Shown one piece after another: positions 16,629 to 25,654 of a DNA stretch of 64,000 bases. The notes beneath the pieces were generated by a model. The model searched no databases, was not told where the DNA came from, and worked only from the letters and a program-made list of their open reading frames with translations. Source of the stretch: Rhizobium cauense (GTDB lineage Bacteria; Pseudomonadota; Alphaproteobacteria; Rhizobiales; Rhizobiaceae); contig NZ_JAEUAT010000015.1 in assembly GCF_019511525.1 (NCBI RefSeq), forward strand, positions 96,985 through 160,984. Direction: 5' to 3'. The position numbers were made by a program, and so were the translations under genes. The number at the start of each line of letters is the position of its first letter. Positions within the stretch are counted from its first letter, which is position 1.

Positions 16629-18794
16629 TCACCCGCCGATCAGGGCCAGCCACTCGTCCTCGTCCATCGTCTGGACGCCGAGTTCGCGGGCCTTGTCGAG
16701 CTTCGAACCGGCACCCGGCCCGGCAACAACGATATCGGTCTTCTTGGAGACGGAACCTGCAACCTTTGCACCGAGGCTTTCGGCCGTCGCCTTGGCCTCG
16801 TCGCGCGTGAACTTCTCGAGCGAGCCGGTGAAAACGACAGTCTTGCCGGCGACCGGGCTGTTCGAAGCAGCGACCTTCTCTGCCGCCAGGGGCGTGCCGT
16901 CATTGAGCTCAGCCAGAAGCCGCGAGATCACCTCGACATTGCGCGGCTCCTTGTAGAACTCGACAATGGCGCGCGCCATAATCTCACCGATGCCTTCGAT
17001 GGCGTTCAGGTCGTTCCAGGCGTCACCGGAAAGCGGTGCTGCCTCCACCATCGCCGCCTCGAAAGCCTCATAGGTGCCATAGGAGCGTGCCAGCAGCTTC
17101 GCAGTCGTTTCGCCGACGTGACGGATGCCAAGCGCGTAGATGAACCGGTGCAGGGCAATGCTGCGCCGCTCATTGATTGCGGAATAGAGTTTGCCGACAC
17201 TGACCTTGCCGAAGCCTTCGATGTTTTCCAATTTGGTCAGCGAGTTCGACTGCCGCTTCTCCAAAGTAAAAATGTCGGGCGCCGTTCGGATCTGCAGCGC
17301 CGGATCATCGCTCTCGAAGAAGAAGTCGACCTGCTTCGATCCCAGGCCTTCGATATCGAAGGCGTTGCGGGAGACGAAATGCTTCAGGTGCTCGGTGGCC
17401 TGCGCGCGGCAAATAAAGCCGCCAGTGCAGCGTGTGACCGAGTCCAGCTTGCCGGTCTTTTCGTTCTTCTCCCGCACTGCGTGGCTATCGCAGACCGGGC
17501 ATTTTTGCGGGAAAGCGTATCGAACCGCCTCGGCGGGCCGCCTCTCCATCACGACGTCAAGCACCTGCGGGATAACGTCTCCCGCCCGCTGTACGATGAC
17601 AGTGTCGCCGATCCTGATGTCGTGCCCGACTTCGCGGATGCGTTCGCCCGAATTGCCAATACCTTCGATGTAGTCGGCATTGTGCAAGGTCGCGTTGGTC
17701 ACGACGACGCCACCGACGGTGATTGGCGTCAGCCGGGCAACCGGAGTGAGGGCCCCGGTGCGGCCCACCTGAATGTCGATGTTCTCGACGGTCGTGAAAG
17801 CCTGCTCCGCCGGGAATTTATGGGCTGTGGCCCAGCGCGGGCTGCGGGAGCGGAACCCAAGGCGAGCCTGCAGTTCAAGACTGTCGACCTTATAGACCAC
17901 GCCATCGATGTCGTAGTCGAGGTCCGGCCGCTGGAGGCCGATCTCGTCGTAATGCGCCAGGATTTCGGTAACCGAATTCAGCCGCTTCATCAGCGGATTG
18001 ACCGGAAAGCCCCAACTCTTGAACACCTCGACCATGCCGAACTGCGTGTCGGCAGGCATGTCCGATATCTCCCCCCAGGCATAGGCGAAGAACTTGAGCT
18101 TGCGGCTTGCCGTCACCTTGGCATCAAGTTGCCGCAGCGATCCGGCCGCCGTGTTGCGCGGATTGACGTAGGTCTGCTTGCCCTCCGCTTCCATCTGCTT
18201 GTTCAGGGCCTGGAAATCGCTTTTGGCCATGTAGACCTCACCACGTACTTCGACGATGGCAGGCGCACCAGCCGGCAGCGTCTGGGGAATTTCCTTGATC
18301 GTGCGGATATTCGCCGTGACGTTTTCGCCTGTCGTGCCGTCGCCGCGCGTTGCCGCGCTCACCATCCTGCCGTTCTCATAACGGATCGACATGGAGAGGC
18401 CATCGATTTTCGGCTCTGCCGTGAACGCGATCGATTCGTCCGGCAGCCGGCCCAGGAAGCGGTAGACGCTAGCCACGAAGTCCTGCACATCCTCCTGCGA
18501 GAAAGTGTTGTCGAGCGACAGCATGGGCCGCGCGTGCACGACCGGCGCGAAGGTTACGGAAGGCGCCGCACCGACGCGCCGCGATGGACTGTCCTCGCGG
18601 ATGAGTTCCGGAAAGCGCGCTTCGATCGCATCGTTGCGCCGTTTCAGCGCATCGTATTCCGCGTCCGAAATCGCTGGACGGTCCTCGCCGTGATAGAGCT
18701 CATCGTTGCGGGCGACCTCCTTGGCAAGCCGCTCAAGCTCGGCGGCGGCATCCTCGATCGTCAGATCGTCTACGGCAACGGATTCGGTTGGCAT
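16629..18794 (-). CDS. ligA: NAD-dependent DNA ligase
   Basis: Essential ligase that seals nicks in replication and repair using NAD+. 721 residues: Ia/NTase domain with the adenylated lysine in AEPKIDGLSMS (near residue 130), OB domain, four-Cys zinc finger (CPVCDSH ... CTGGFICRAQ, near residues 425-455), helix-hairpin-helix region (IEGFGKVS, LGIRHVGETTAK) and C-terminal BRCT (near 640-715, TVVFTGSLEKFTRDEAK). It follows recN on the same strand but is separated by an unusually long 1 kb repeat-bearing gap. Confidence 0.97.
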   Translation of the reverse strand: MPTESVAVDDLTIEDAAAELERLAKEVARNDELYHGEDRPAISDAEYDALKRRNDAIEARFPELIREDSPSRRVGAAPSVTFAPVVHARPMLSLDNTFSQEDVQDFVASVYRFLGRLPDESIAFTAEPKIDGLSMSIRYENGRMVSAATRGDGTTGENVTANIRTIKEIPQTLPAGAPAIVEVRGEVYMAKSDFQALNKQMEAEGKQTYVNPRNTAAGSLRQLDAKVTASRKLKFFAYAWGEISDMPADTQFGMVEVFKSWGFPVNPLMKRLNSVTEILAHYDEIGLQRPDLDYDIDGVVYKVDSLELQARLGFRSRSPRWATAHKFPAEQAFTTVENIDIQVGRTGALTPVARLTPITVGGVVVTNATLHNADYIEGIGNSGERIREVGHDIRIGDTVIVQRAGDVIPQVLDVVMERRPAEAVRYAFPQKCPVCDSHAVREKNEKTGKLDSVTRCTGGFICRAQATEHLKHFVSRNAFDIEGLGSKQVDFFFESDDPALQIRTAPDIFTLEKRQSNSLTKLENIEGFGKVSVGKLYSAINERRSIALHRFIYALGIRHVGETTAKLLARSYGTYEAFEAAMVEAAPLSGDAWNDLNAIEGIGEIMARAIVEFYKEPRNVEVISRLLAELNDGTPLAAEKVAASNSPVAGKTVVFTGSLEKFTRDEAKATAESLGAKVAGSVSKKTDIVVAGPGAGSKLDKARELGVQTMDEDEWLALIGG

Positions 18795-18987
18795 ACTGTT
18801 TCACTCCCTCGAACGGCGAGTCGTTTTAGCGCATCTTGCAAAGATGGAAAGAGCAGCAGAGCAGACATGTCGGGATCCAACCGTGGAGTGGGCGCTCGCG
18901 CTCCGGTCACGCGCCGGCAGCCACGCGGCGCATTCGCCGGTGGTCCCTTCCCGAGTTGCTTGCCGGCCTTCGCCGCTTCGGAGAGCC

Positions 18988-19040
18988 CACACGAATGCGG
19001 AACCTCACTTTGTTTTAGTTTGTGGCTCCGCATTCGCGTG
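18988..19040. repeat. Long imperfect inverted repeat (hairpin)
   Basis: CACACGAATGCGGAACC pairs with GGCTCCGCATTCGCGTG at 15 of 17 positions around a 19-base AT-rich loop. It is about 190 bp upstream of ligA. No T-tract follows, so it is more likely an intergenic mosaic element than a terminator. Confidence 0.6.
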
Positions 19041-19470
19041 GCCTTCAGCGTTCTCTCGGGGCATCCCTACCCCTACAGATGATCACCTCGCCTCGCTGCG
19101 TGACGGAACTCCGCCACTTGCACGGCTCGACCGAACCGGACATGGCTGTCCGGGGGAGGCTTGACAGGAGAGAACTTTGCCGGGGCTCTCATCCGAAAAG
19201 TCTGCAACTTTTCAGGAGACCCGGGATTCCCTCCACGGCTTTCACCTCCCTTGCCTTTCGCGCACGTCACGGTTCCGGCAAGGGCGCCGGCTCCCGCCTG
19301 CCCGCGAACGTCTCGCGAAACACTCCGGCGACGGAAGCGAACGGATTGTAGGCCTGACGTCGCTGAGTGGGGAAATGGATGCGTGCAAGTCATTGGAGAG
19401 ATTGGCGTCATGGCGCCTATTCTTACACTGCCTGCCCTATCGAGGCTGAAGCGGACACCGCTCGCTTGTT

Positions 19471-19502
19471 TCTGGATCCTCGGGTCAAGCCCGAGGATGA
19501 CG
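19471..19502 (+). repeat. Palindromic intergenic repeat, copy A
   Basis: A 32-bp element centred on the stem ATCCTCGGG/CCCGAGGAT with a 5-base loop. This repeat type, which translates as VILGLDPRIQ or ILGSSPRMT in spurious frames, is widespread between rhizobial genes. It is identical to the reverse complement of copy B except for one loop base. Confidence 0.8.
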
Positions 19503-19682
19503 AAGGAGAGGCGGGAGCAAGGGTCTGAGGCAACCGTTGAATATGCCGCACCGAAAAAACGGGCAGCCGCATGGTGGAGGCCGGACGCTCGTTCGATCAA
19601 TCCACGGCACGACGACATGTCGCCGACGTTCGATGCGCGCTCCTCGGCTTCGGATATGGCACCTTAAGCACACACTCACGGC

Positions 19683-19714
19683 CGTCATCCTCGGGCTCGA
19701 CCCGAGGATCCAGA
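19683..19714 (-). repeat. Palindromic intergenic repeat, copy B (inverted)
   Basis: Inverted copy of the element at 19471-19502. The match extends about 6 further bases on the outer side with one mismatch. The two copies bracket about 180 bp of non-coding sequence. Confidence 0.8.
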
Positions 19715-19802
19715 CACAAGCAGGCGGTGATAGCCCCATAGCTCAATCGGTAACATGCCACCCTGGAAGACCGCCGCCCCCTTCGCGGGCGTGAAGCGGT
19801 GG

Positions 19803-21476
19803 CTACCCGTTCCCGGCAAGCAACCGCGCGGCAGCGGCCCTCGCCTCTTCGGTCACCGAGGCACCCGCCAGCATACGGGCGATTTCTTCCGTGCGATCGC
19901 CGGGCGCCATCGTCGCGACGCGAGTCGCGATCTTCTCGGAGCCTTCGGCGGCCGGGCCCTTCGAGATCAGGAGATGCGTTGCCGCCCGGGCGGCGACCTG
20001 CGGCGCATGCGTGACGGAAAGCACCTGGACTCGGTCGGAGAGCCGCTTCAGCCGCTGCCCGATAGCATCCGCGACTGCGCCGCCGACGCCGGTATCGATT
20101 TCGTCAAAGACAAGTGTCGGCGCAGAGCCGCGATCGGCAAGCGCAACCTTCAGCGCCAGCAGGAAGCGCGAAAGCTCGCCGCCGGAAGCTACCTTCATGA
20201 TCGATCCCGGACGCGTTCCGGGGTTGGTCTGAACGTGGAATTCCACCACGTCGATACCTTCCGAGGTCGCGTCCTCCGGATTGGTGGTGATCTCCACCAT
20301 GAACCGCGCCCGCTCGAGCTTCAGCGCCGGCAGCTCTGCCATTACGGCAGCGGCCAGCGCATCCCCGGCATGGTGACGCTTGTCGGAAAGCGTCCGCGCC
20401 GTTGCGTCGTAATTCGCCTTGGCAAGACCGACCTCTGCCTGGAGCTTGGCAAGCTTTTCCTCGCCTGCGTCAACATCGGCAAGATCGCTGATCATGCGGA
20501 CCGCCAATGCTGGCAGTTCCGTCACCGGAACCGAATATTTGCGTGAGGCGGCGCGCAAGGCAAACAGGCGTTCCTCGACACGCTCCAACTCCTTCGGGTC
20601 GTATTCCGTCTTCCTGAGCGCAGCCTCGACTTCCATCTGGGCGTTGGAAAGCTGGTCCAAAGCAGCGTCGAGCAGAGCTACCGTATCTTCCAGCAGTCCC
20701 GGAGCTTCGTGGCTCTTGCGCTCCAGCCGGCGTACCAGCGAGGCGATATGCGGCACGGGAGAAGCATTGCCGTTCAGGAATTCGGAAGCTTCTGCGATAT
20801 CACCCGCGATCCGCTCGGCCTTCATCATCTTCTGGCGGCGATCCGCAAGCTCGTCTTCTTCTCCGTCCTGCGGCGAAAGCTTTTCCAGTTCTTCGACGGA
20901 GGAGCGGAGATAATCCGCCTCCCGCGCAGCATTCTCCACCTTCTCGCGCTGCTTCTTCAGCGTCCGCTCGGTATCTCGCCAGATGCGGTAAAGGTTGGAA
21001 ACGGCGGCAGCGTCTTCATTGGTGCCTGCGAAAGCATCGAGCAGAATCCGGTGCGCATGTGCATCGACCAGCGCTCGATCGTCGTGCTGGCCATGGATCT
21101 CGACCAGCATCTGTCCTGCCTGGCGCATCAGCTGAACGCTGAGCGGCTGATCGTTGACATAAGCCTTGGTGCGACCATCAGCGTTTTGAACACGGCGGAA
21201 AATCAGATCGCCGTCATCATCGATGCCATTCTCGCGCAGCAGCCTGCGGGCGCCGTGATCCGGGCCAACGTCGAAGACGGCCGTCACCTGCCCCTTGTCT
21301 TCGCCGTGGCGAACAAGGCCGCCATCGCCGCGACCGCCGAGGGCGAGCGACAGGCTATCGAGCAGGATGGATTTACCGGCACCGGTCTCCCCGGTCAGCA
21401 CCGAAAGGCCGGTCTCGAAGGCAAGATCCAGCCGCTCGATCAGAACGATATCGCGGATCGAAAGCTGGATCAGCAT
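19803..21476 (-). CDS. recN: DNA repair protein RecN
   Basis: SMC-like ATPase acting in double-strand break repair. 557 residues: N-terminal Walker A GETGAGKSILLD near residue 32, a central coiled coil (about 150-350) and a C-terminal ABC head with signature VASGGELSRFLLALK and Walker B PTLVFDEIDTGVGG. It starts 6 bp after the end of bamD, in the operon lpxC-bamD-recN. Confidence 0.96.
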   Translation of the reverse strand: MLIQLSIRDIVLIERLDLAFETGLSVLTGETGAGKSILLDSLSLALGGRGDGGLVRHGEDKGQVTAVFDVGPDHGARRLLRENGIDDDGDLIFRRVQNADGRTKAYVNDQPLSVQLMRQAGQMLVEIHGQHDDRALVDAHAHRILLDAFAGTNEDAAAVSNLYRIWRDTERTLKKQREKVENAAREADYLRSSVEELEKLSPQDGEEDELADRRQKMMKAERIAGDIAEASEFLNGNASPVPHIASLVRRLERKSHEAPGLLEDTVALLDAALDQLSNAQMEVEAALRKTEYDPKELERVEERLFALRAASRKYSVPVTELPALAVRMISDLADVDAGEEKLAKLQAEVGLAKANYDATARTLSDKRHHAGDALAAAVMAELPALKLERARFMVEITTNPEDATSEGIDVVEFHVQTNPGTRPGSIMKVASGGELSRFLLALKVALADRGSAPTLVFDEIDTGVGGAVADAIGQRLKRLSDRVQVLSVTHAPQVAARAATHLLISKGPAAEGSEKIATRVATMAPGDRTEEIARMLAGASVTEEARAAAARLLAGNG

Positions 21477-21482
21477 TGGGCC

Positions 21483-22328
21483 TCAGGAACCGAGCAGGAG
21501 TTTCTTGCCTGCGGCAGCAATCCATGAGCCGGGGTTTTCACGCGGCTCGGTGCCACCACTCTTCAGCAGCTTGAAGGAGTCCGCGTACCACCGGCTATCC
21601 GGATAGTTATGGCCGAGAACCGCCGCTGCCGTCTGCGCCTCTTCGACGATGCCCATTGCGTAATAGGCTTCGACAAGGCGCGCCAGTGCTTCTTCGATCT
21701 GGTTGGTATTGGGATACTTCTCGACGACAGTGCGGAAGCGCGAGATCGCGGCGAGATATTCCTTGCGCTCCATGTAGTAACGCCCGACCTGCATTTCCTT
21801 GCCGGCCAGCTGGTCGCGCGCGAAACGGATCTTCGCCTGTGCGTCGTCGACATATTCGGAGTCCGGATAGTTGTCGATGACCGCCTGCATAGCCTCGACG
21901 GTCTTGGCCGCCGCGCGCTGGTCCTGCGTCACGTCAACGATCTGCTTCGAATAGCTGAGACCGATCAGATACTGGACGTAGGGAGCATCCTTGGACTTCG
22001 GATATTGCGCCATATAGCGGTTGCCCGAAGCAAGGGCATCATCCAGGCGGTTTTGACGATATTTGACGAAGGTGCTCATCACGAGCGCCTTGCGCGCCCA
22101 TTCGGAGAACGGATTGTCGCGATCGATCGCGTCGAACTTGCGGGCCGCTTCGCTCATGTTGCCGGCCTTCATGTTCGCAAGGCCCTGGTTATACAGAACG
22201 TCCGGCGGATCACTATCGAGGCCGAGCTTGGTAATATCGATATCAGGGTCCGACTGGCATCCGGAAATTAAGGCACCTGCGCTCAGCACCAAGATCGATG
22301 CGAACAAAGCGCGCGCTGTCTTCATCAT
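21483..22328 (-). CDS. bamD: Outer membrane assembly lipoprotein BamD
   Basis: Lipoprotein subunit of the BAM complex that inserts outer-membrane beta-barrels. 281 residues: signal peptide ending in lipobox LISGC (Cys near residue 23), then five TPR-like repeats (for example LYNQGLANMKAGNMSEAARK and LARLVEAYYAMG). ATG at 22328 (double Met) is chosen because the lipoprotein signal begins there. An in-frame extension to 22481 is unlikely. Same strand as lpxC and recN. Confidence 0.93.
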   Translation of the reverse strand: MMKTARALFASILVLSAGALISGCQSDPDIDITKLGLDSDPPDVLYNQGLANMKAGNMSEAARKFDAIDRDNPFSEWARKALVMSTFVKYRQNRLDDALASGNRYMAQYPKSKDAPYVQYLIGLSYSKQIVDVTQDQRAAAKTVEAMQAVIDNYPDSEYVDDAQAKIRFARDQLAGKEMQVGRYYMERKEYLAAISRFRTVVEKYPNTNQIEEALARLVEAYYAMGIVEEAQTAAAVLGHNYPDSRWYADSFKLLKSGGTEPRENPGSWIAAAGKKLLLGS

Positions 22329-22571
22329 ACTTTCAGACCCTGCATAACCCATCGGAACAATCCCAACGCTGCCATCCCTCAATGTCAGCCACGCCTTGCC
22401 GGCGTTTCTAGCCACAAATGTGCAGCCAGAGCAACGCAATGATGATGCATTAACGCATTTTTGTGGCGATGCCGGCCACAATCATCTGTTTTGCACCGAG
22501 AAAGCCGCAACTGTTGCCGCTAAACACCTGCCGCTAAACATCTATCGCAGAATCACCAACGCCTGCTTCTC

Positions 22572-22600
22572 ATAAAGAAACCGCCCCCCGAAGGAGGCGG
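22572..22600 (-). terminator. Rho-independent terminator after lpxC
   Basis: On the minus strand, stem CCGCCTCC/GGGGGCGG with a TTCG tetraloop, then TTTCTTTAT. It lies 27 bp beyond the lpxC stop. Confidence 0.85.
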
Positions 22601-22626
22601 CCCTGGCCTAAAAGATGCGATGGAGG

Positions 22627-23583
22627 TCATGCCGACCAGGGAGCAAATTCCGGTGCGTTGACCCGGATGAAATCCCGGGGAGCAACACGCTGGCGCGGCG
22701 CAGACGTCTCGACCACTTCATAGGCGGTCGGGTCGCTGAGCAACGCCTTGAGAGCATTGGCATTCATCTTGTGGCCGCCGCGGTAAGAACGGTAGCAGCC
22801 GATAAAAGGAGCGCCGGCGAGCGCCAGATCGCCAACGGCATCGAGCGCCTTGTGGCGCACGAACTCGTCCTTGGCATAACGCAGGCCTTCAACGTTGATA
22901 ACGGTATTGTCGTCCGAGATGACAACCGAATTCTCGAGCGAGGAACCGAGCGCGTGGCCCGAAGCCCAGAGACGCTCGACATCCCGCATGAAACCGAAGG
23001 TACGGGCGCGCGACAGCTCGGACTTGAATGTCGCCGCCGTCATGTCGCCTTCCCACTTCTGGCGGCCGATCAGCGGGCAATCGAAATCGATCTCGACCTC
23101 AAAGCGCATGCCGTCATAGGGGCGGAACTCGCTCCAGGAGCCACCATGCTCGATGCGAACCGGCTTGGTGATGCGGATGTAGCGGCGCTTCACGCCGAGC
23201 GATACCAGGCCAACCTGCTCGATCGCTTCGATAAAGGGCATCGAGCTGCCGTCCATGATCGGCATTTCTGCGCCATGAACTTCGATCAGGACGTTATCGA
23301 GGCCAAGCGCGTAGACAGCAGCCATGACGTGCTCGATCGTCGCGACCGAGCGCGCCGGCGAGAACCCAAGGACGGTGCAGAGATCGGTATTGCCAACCTG
23401 AGAAGACACGGCACGGTATTCGGAAACGTCGCCGTTCTCATGCATGCGATTGAAGACGACGCCAGAGTCAGCCTCTGCCGGGTTGAAGGTAATCGAAACG
23501 TCAGCACCGGAATGAACGCCGATGCCCGAAAGCGTGATCGGACGCGATACTGTCGTCTGAAAACCCAACATGCCAATAACCAT
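22627..23583 (-). CDS. lpxC: UDP-3-O-acyl-N-acetylglucosamine deacetylase
   Basis: Zinc amidase for the committed step of lipid A synthesis. 318 residues. Metal and catalytic motifs: TIEHVMAAVYALGLDN (His near residue 76), HKALDAVGDLALAG (His and Asp near residues 235-239) and GGHKMNANALK (catalytic His near residue 262). ATG at 23583 has AAAGG 9 bases upstream and begins MVIGMLGFQTTVSRP. The upstream frame to 23637 is not homologous. It lies between ftsZ and bamD, with its own terminator. Confidence 0.96.
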   Translation of the reverse strand: MVIGMLGFQTTVSRPITLSGIGVHSGADVSITFNPAEADSGVVFNRMHENGDVSEYRAVSSQVGNTDLCTVLGFSPARSVATIEHVMAAVYALGLDNVLIEVHGAEMPIMDGSSMPFIEAIEQVGLVSLGVKRRYIRITKPVRIEHGGSWSEFRPYDGMRFEVEIDFDCPLIGRQKWEGDMTAATFKSELSRARTFGFMRDVERLWASGHALGSSLENSVVISDDNTVINVEGLRYAKDEFVRHKALDAVGDLALAGAPFIGCYRSYRGGHKMNANALKALLSDPTAYEVVETSAPRQRVAPRDFIRVNAPEFAPWSA

Positions 23584-23819
23584 AAATTTTGCCTTTACTA
23601 TCCCCGGTGATCCGCAGCGGCTAACATGCCGAACCATCTGCCAGGGTTCATTTCACTCCGTCAAAAATCCCGCCGAGAGGCGCAAAAAGACGGTTTCGTG
23701 ACCACATACATACGTGCGCCCGGCTTCCAATCCAAATCACTGTTTCTTTCGCATTGTTACGAAAGCATGTCGTTGAAATTACAACGCAATATGCACCAGA
23801 TCTGACCCTCTGAAACGAG

Positions 23820-23850
23820 AAGGCCCGGGAGTGTGCTCCCGGGCCTTTTT
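23820..23850. terminator. Strong GC-rich hairpin between ftsZ and lpxC
   Basis: Perfect 12-bp stem AAGGCCCGGGAG/CTCCCGGGCCTT with a TGTG loop. The better T-run is on the + strand, a weaker one (TTCTCGTTT) on the minus strand that ends ftsZ. Probably a bidirectional terminator used for the dcw operon end. Confidence 0.75.
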
Positions 23851-23870
23851 ATAGCGATTCCGTGCCTGCC

Positions 23871-25598
23871 TCAGTTCGATTGCCGGCGCAGGAAAGCAGG
23901 AATTTCAAGCTGATCGTCTTCCTGCATCATCCGAGCCTGCGGAACGCTGCGGCCCTGATCGTCGAGATTTCCACGGCGCGGTGCATAGAGGCTCGCTTCC
24001 GGAGAAAGCGGGCGGCGCTGCTGCGATGCCGCGGCCGGAGCCGACGTCATTTCCGGAGCAACCTCCTCCTCGCGGCGACCAAGCGAGTTGGTGATCCGCT
24101 TCAGGAGGCCCATCGGACCACGCTCTTCGTGGGCATGAGACGGAGCTGCCGGCTGCGAGCGGTGATCGATCTCTGCCTGTACTACCGGTGGAAAGTCTTC
24201 CACCTTCGGCATGCGAACGGCCTGCTGAGCAGCCATCGGCTGCTGCATGACAGGCGCCGGCTGGCTCATGATCGGCTGCGGAGCCGGCTGGCTGATGACG
24301 GGCGCATGAACCGGAGCCTGCTGTATCGGGGCTGGGCGAATGATCGGCGCGGCCTCAGGAGCAGCAAAGATCTTGCTCTGCGGACGGAAGGCTTCCTGCG
24401 GAGCAGGCTGCTGGTGAACCGGAGCTGCCGCGCGCGGAGCGTGGATCTCGAGCTCACGCTCCATTTCGGCTTCTGCCGTACGGATTGCCTGCGCGACCGT
24501 GTCGACCGGCTTGGGGGCCTGCTGCATGACCGGTGCAGGCTGAACTGCGGCCGGCGCCTGAGCAACGGCCGCGGAAGGACGCACGACTGGCTTGGCCGCG
24601 GGCTGGAAGGTCTTGCCTGCCGCCGCGTTGATGGCACGGTCGATACCGGTCGCAACAACGGAGACGCGGATGATGCCTTCGAGCGATTCGTCGAACGTCG
24701 CGCCGAGGATGATGTTGGCATCCGGATCGACTTCCTCGCGGATACGCGTCGCAGCTTCGTCGACTTCGAAGAGGGTAAGGTCGCGACCGCCGGTAATGGA
24801 GATCAGGAGACCCTGCGCACCCTTCATCGAGGTTTCGTCGAGGAGCGGGTTGGCGATCGCAGCTTCAGCAGCCTGCATCGCGCGGCCCTGGCCGGACGCT
24901 TCGCCTGTACCCATCATCGCGCGGCCCATTTCGCGCATGACCGAGCGGACGTCGGCGAAGTCGAGGTTGATGAGACCTTCCTTCACCATCAGGTCGGTGA
25001 TGCAGGCAACGCCCGAGTAGAGAACCTGGTCAGCCATCGCGAAAGCGTCGGCAAACGTTGTCTTGTCGTTGGCGATGCGGAAGAGGTTCTGGTTCGGGAT
25101 GACGATCAGCGTGTCGACCGACTTCTGCAGCTCTTCGATGCCGGCTTCCGCCAGGCGCATACGGCGTCCGCCTTCGAAGTGGAAGGGCTTGGTAACAACG
25201 CCGACGGTCAGGATGCCCTTGTTCCGGGCTGCCTGAGCGACAACCGGAGCAGCGCCCGTACCCGTGCCGCCGCCCATACCGGCGGTAACGAAGCACATGT
25301 GCGTGCCGTTCAGGTGATCGATGATTTCATCGATGCACTCTTCGGCAGCCGCACGGCCGACTTCCGGCTGCGAACCGGCACCGAGACCTTCGGTGACATT
25401 GGCGCCGAGCTGGATGATTCGCTCTGCCTTCGTCATCGTCAGGGCCTGGGCATCCGTGTTGGCGACGACGAAATCGACACCCTGGAGGCCCGCGGAAATC
25501 ATGTTGTTGACAGCGTTGCCGCCGCCGCCGCCGACACCGAACACGGTGATACGCGGCTTAAGCTCAGTGATATCCGGCTTTTGCAGCTTGATAGTCAT
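23871..25598 (-). CDS. ftsZ: Cell division protein FtsZ with long linker
   Basis: Tubulin-like GTPase that forms the Z-ring. 575 residues, much longer than the 383 of E. coli. The GTPase core covers about residues 10-320 with the signature GGGTGTGAAP near 108 and VFGVGGGGGNAVNNM near 20. Then comes a Pro/Gln/Ala-rich disordered linker (about 335-555), as in Rhizobiaceae. The C-terminal core peptide LEIPAFLRRQ binds FtsA and other partners. Last gene of ddlB-ftsQ-ftsA-ftsZ, 56 bp after ftsA, followed by a strong hairpin. Confidence 0.98.
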   Translation of the reverse strand: MTIKLQKPDITELKPRITVFGVGGGGGNAVNNMISAGLQGVDFVVANTDAQALTMTKAERIIQLGANVTEGLGAGSQPEVGRAAAEECIDEIIDHLNGTHMCFVTAGMGGGTGTGAAPVVAQAARNKGILTVGVVTKPFHFEGGRRMRLAEAGIEELQKSVDTLIVIPNQNLFRIANDKTTFADAFAMADQVLYSGVACITDLMVKEGLINLDFADVRSVMREMGRAMMGTGEASGQGRAMQAAEAAIANPLLDETSMKGAQGLLISITGGRDLTLFEVDEAATRIREEVDPDANIILGATFDESLEGIIRVSVVATGIDRAINAAAGKTFQPAAKPVVRPSAAVAQAPAAVQPAPVMQQAPKPVDTVAQAIRTAEAEMERELEIHAPRAAAPVHQQPAPQEAFRPQSKIFAAPEAAPIIRPAPIQQAPVHAPVISQPAPQPIMSQPAPVMQQPMAAQQAVRMPKVEDFPPVVQAEIDHRSQPAAPSHAHEERGPMGLLKRITNSLGRREEEVAPEMTSAPAAASQQRRPLSPEASLYAPRRGNLDDQGRSVPQARMMQEDDQLEIPAFLRRQSN

Positions 25599-25654
25599 GT
25601 TACCGTTCCTTCTCTTTATGGCCGCATCGCCACGCCGGCCAATTCACTCAATTG

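Larger units (their letters stand above)
18795..19802. other. 1 kb non-coding gap with inverted repeats between recN and ligA
   Basis: No convincing gene in either strand: the open frames present lack ribosome sites, have Arg/Pro/Ser-rich shadow-like translations, or read through the palindromic repeats. The gap contains a long imperfect hairpin (18988-19040), smaller hairpins (about 19198-19214 and 19247-19283) and two inversely oriented copies of a 32-bp palindromic repeat (19471-19502 and 19683-19714). It must hold the ligA promoter near its low-coordinate end. Confidence 0.6.

Noticed and set aside
17118..19082. A very long plus-strand open frame opposite ligA (654 codons)
   Set aside because: It runs exactly over ligA codons in reverse, lacks a ribosome site, and its Arg/Asp-rich translation shows no family. 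High G+C makes such antisense shadows common.
19728..19802. tRNA-like start (AGCTCAATCGGTA) after the recN stop
   Set aside because: The D-arm cannot close (GCTC against ACAT) and no acceptor, anticodon or T arm can be folded. At most a degenerate remnant.
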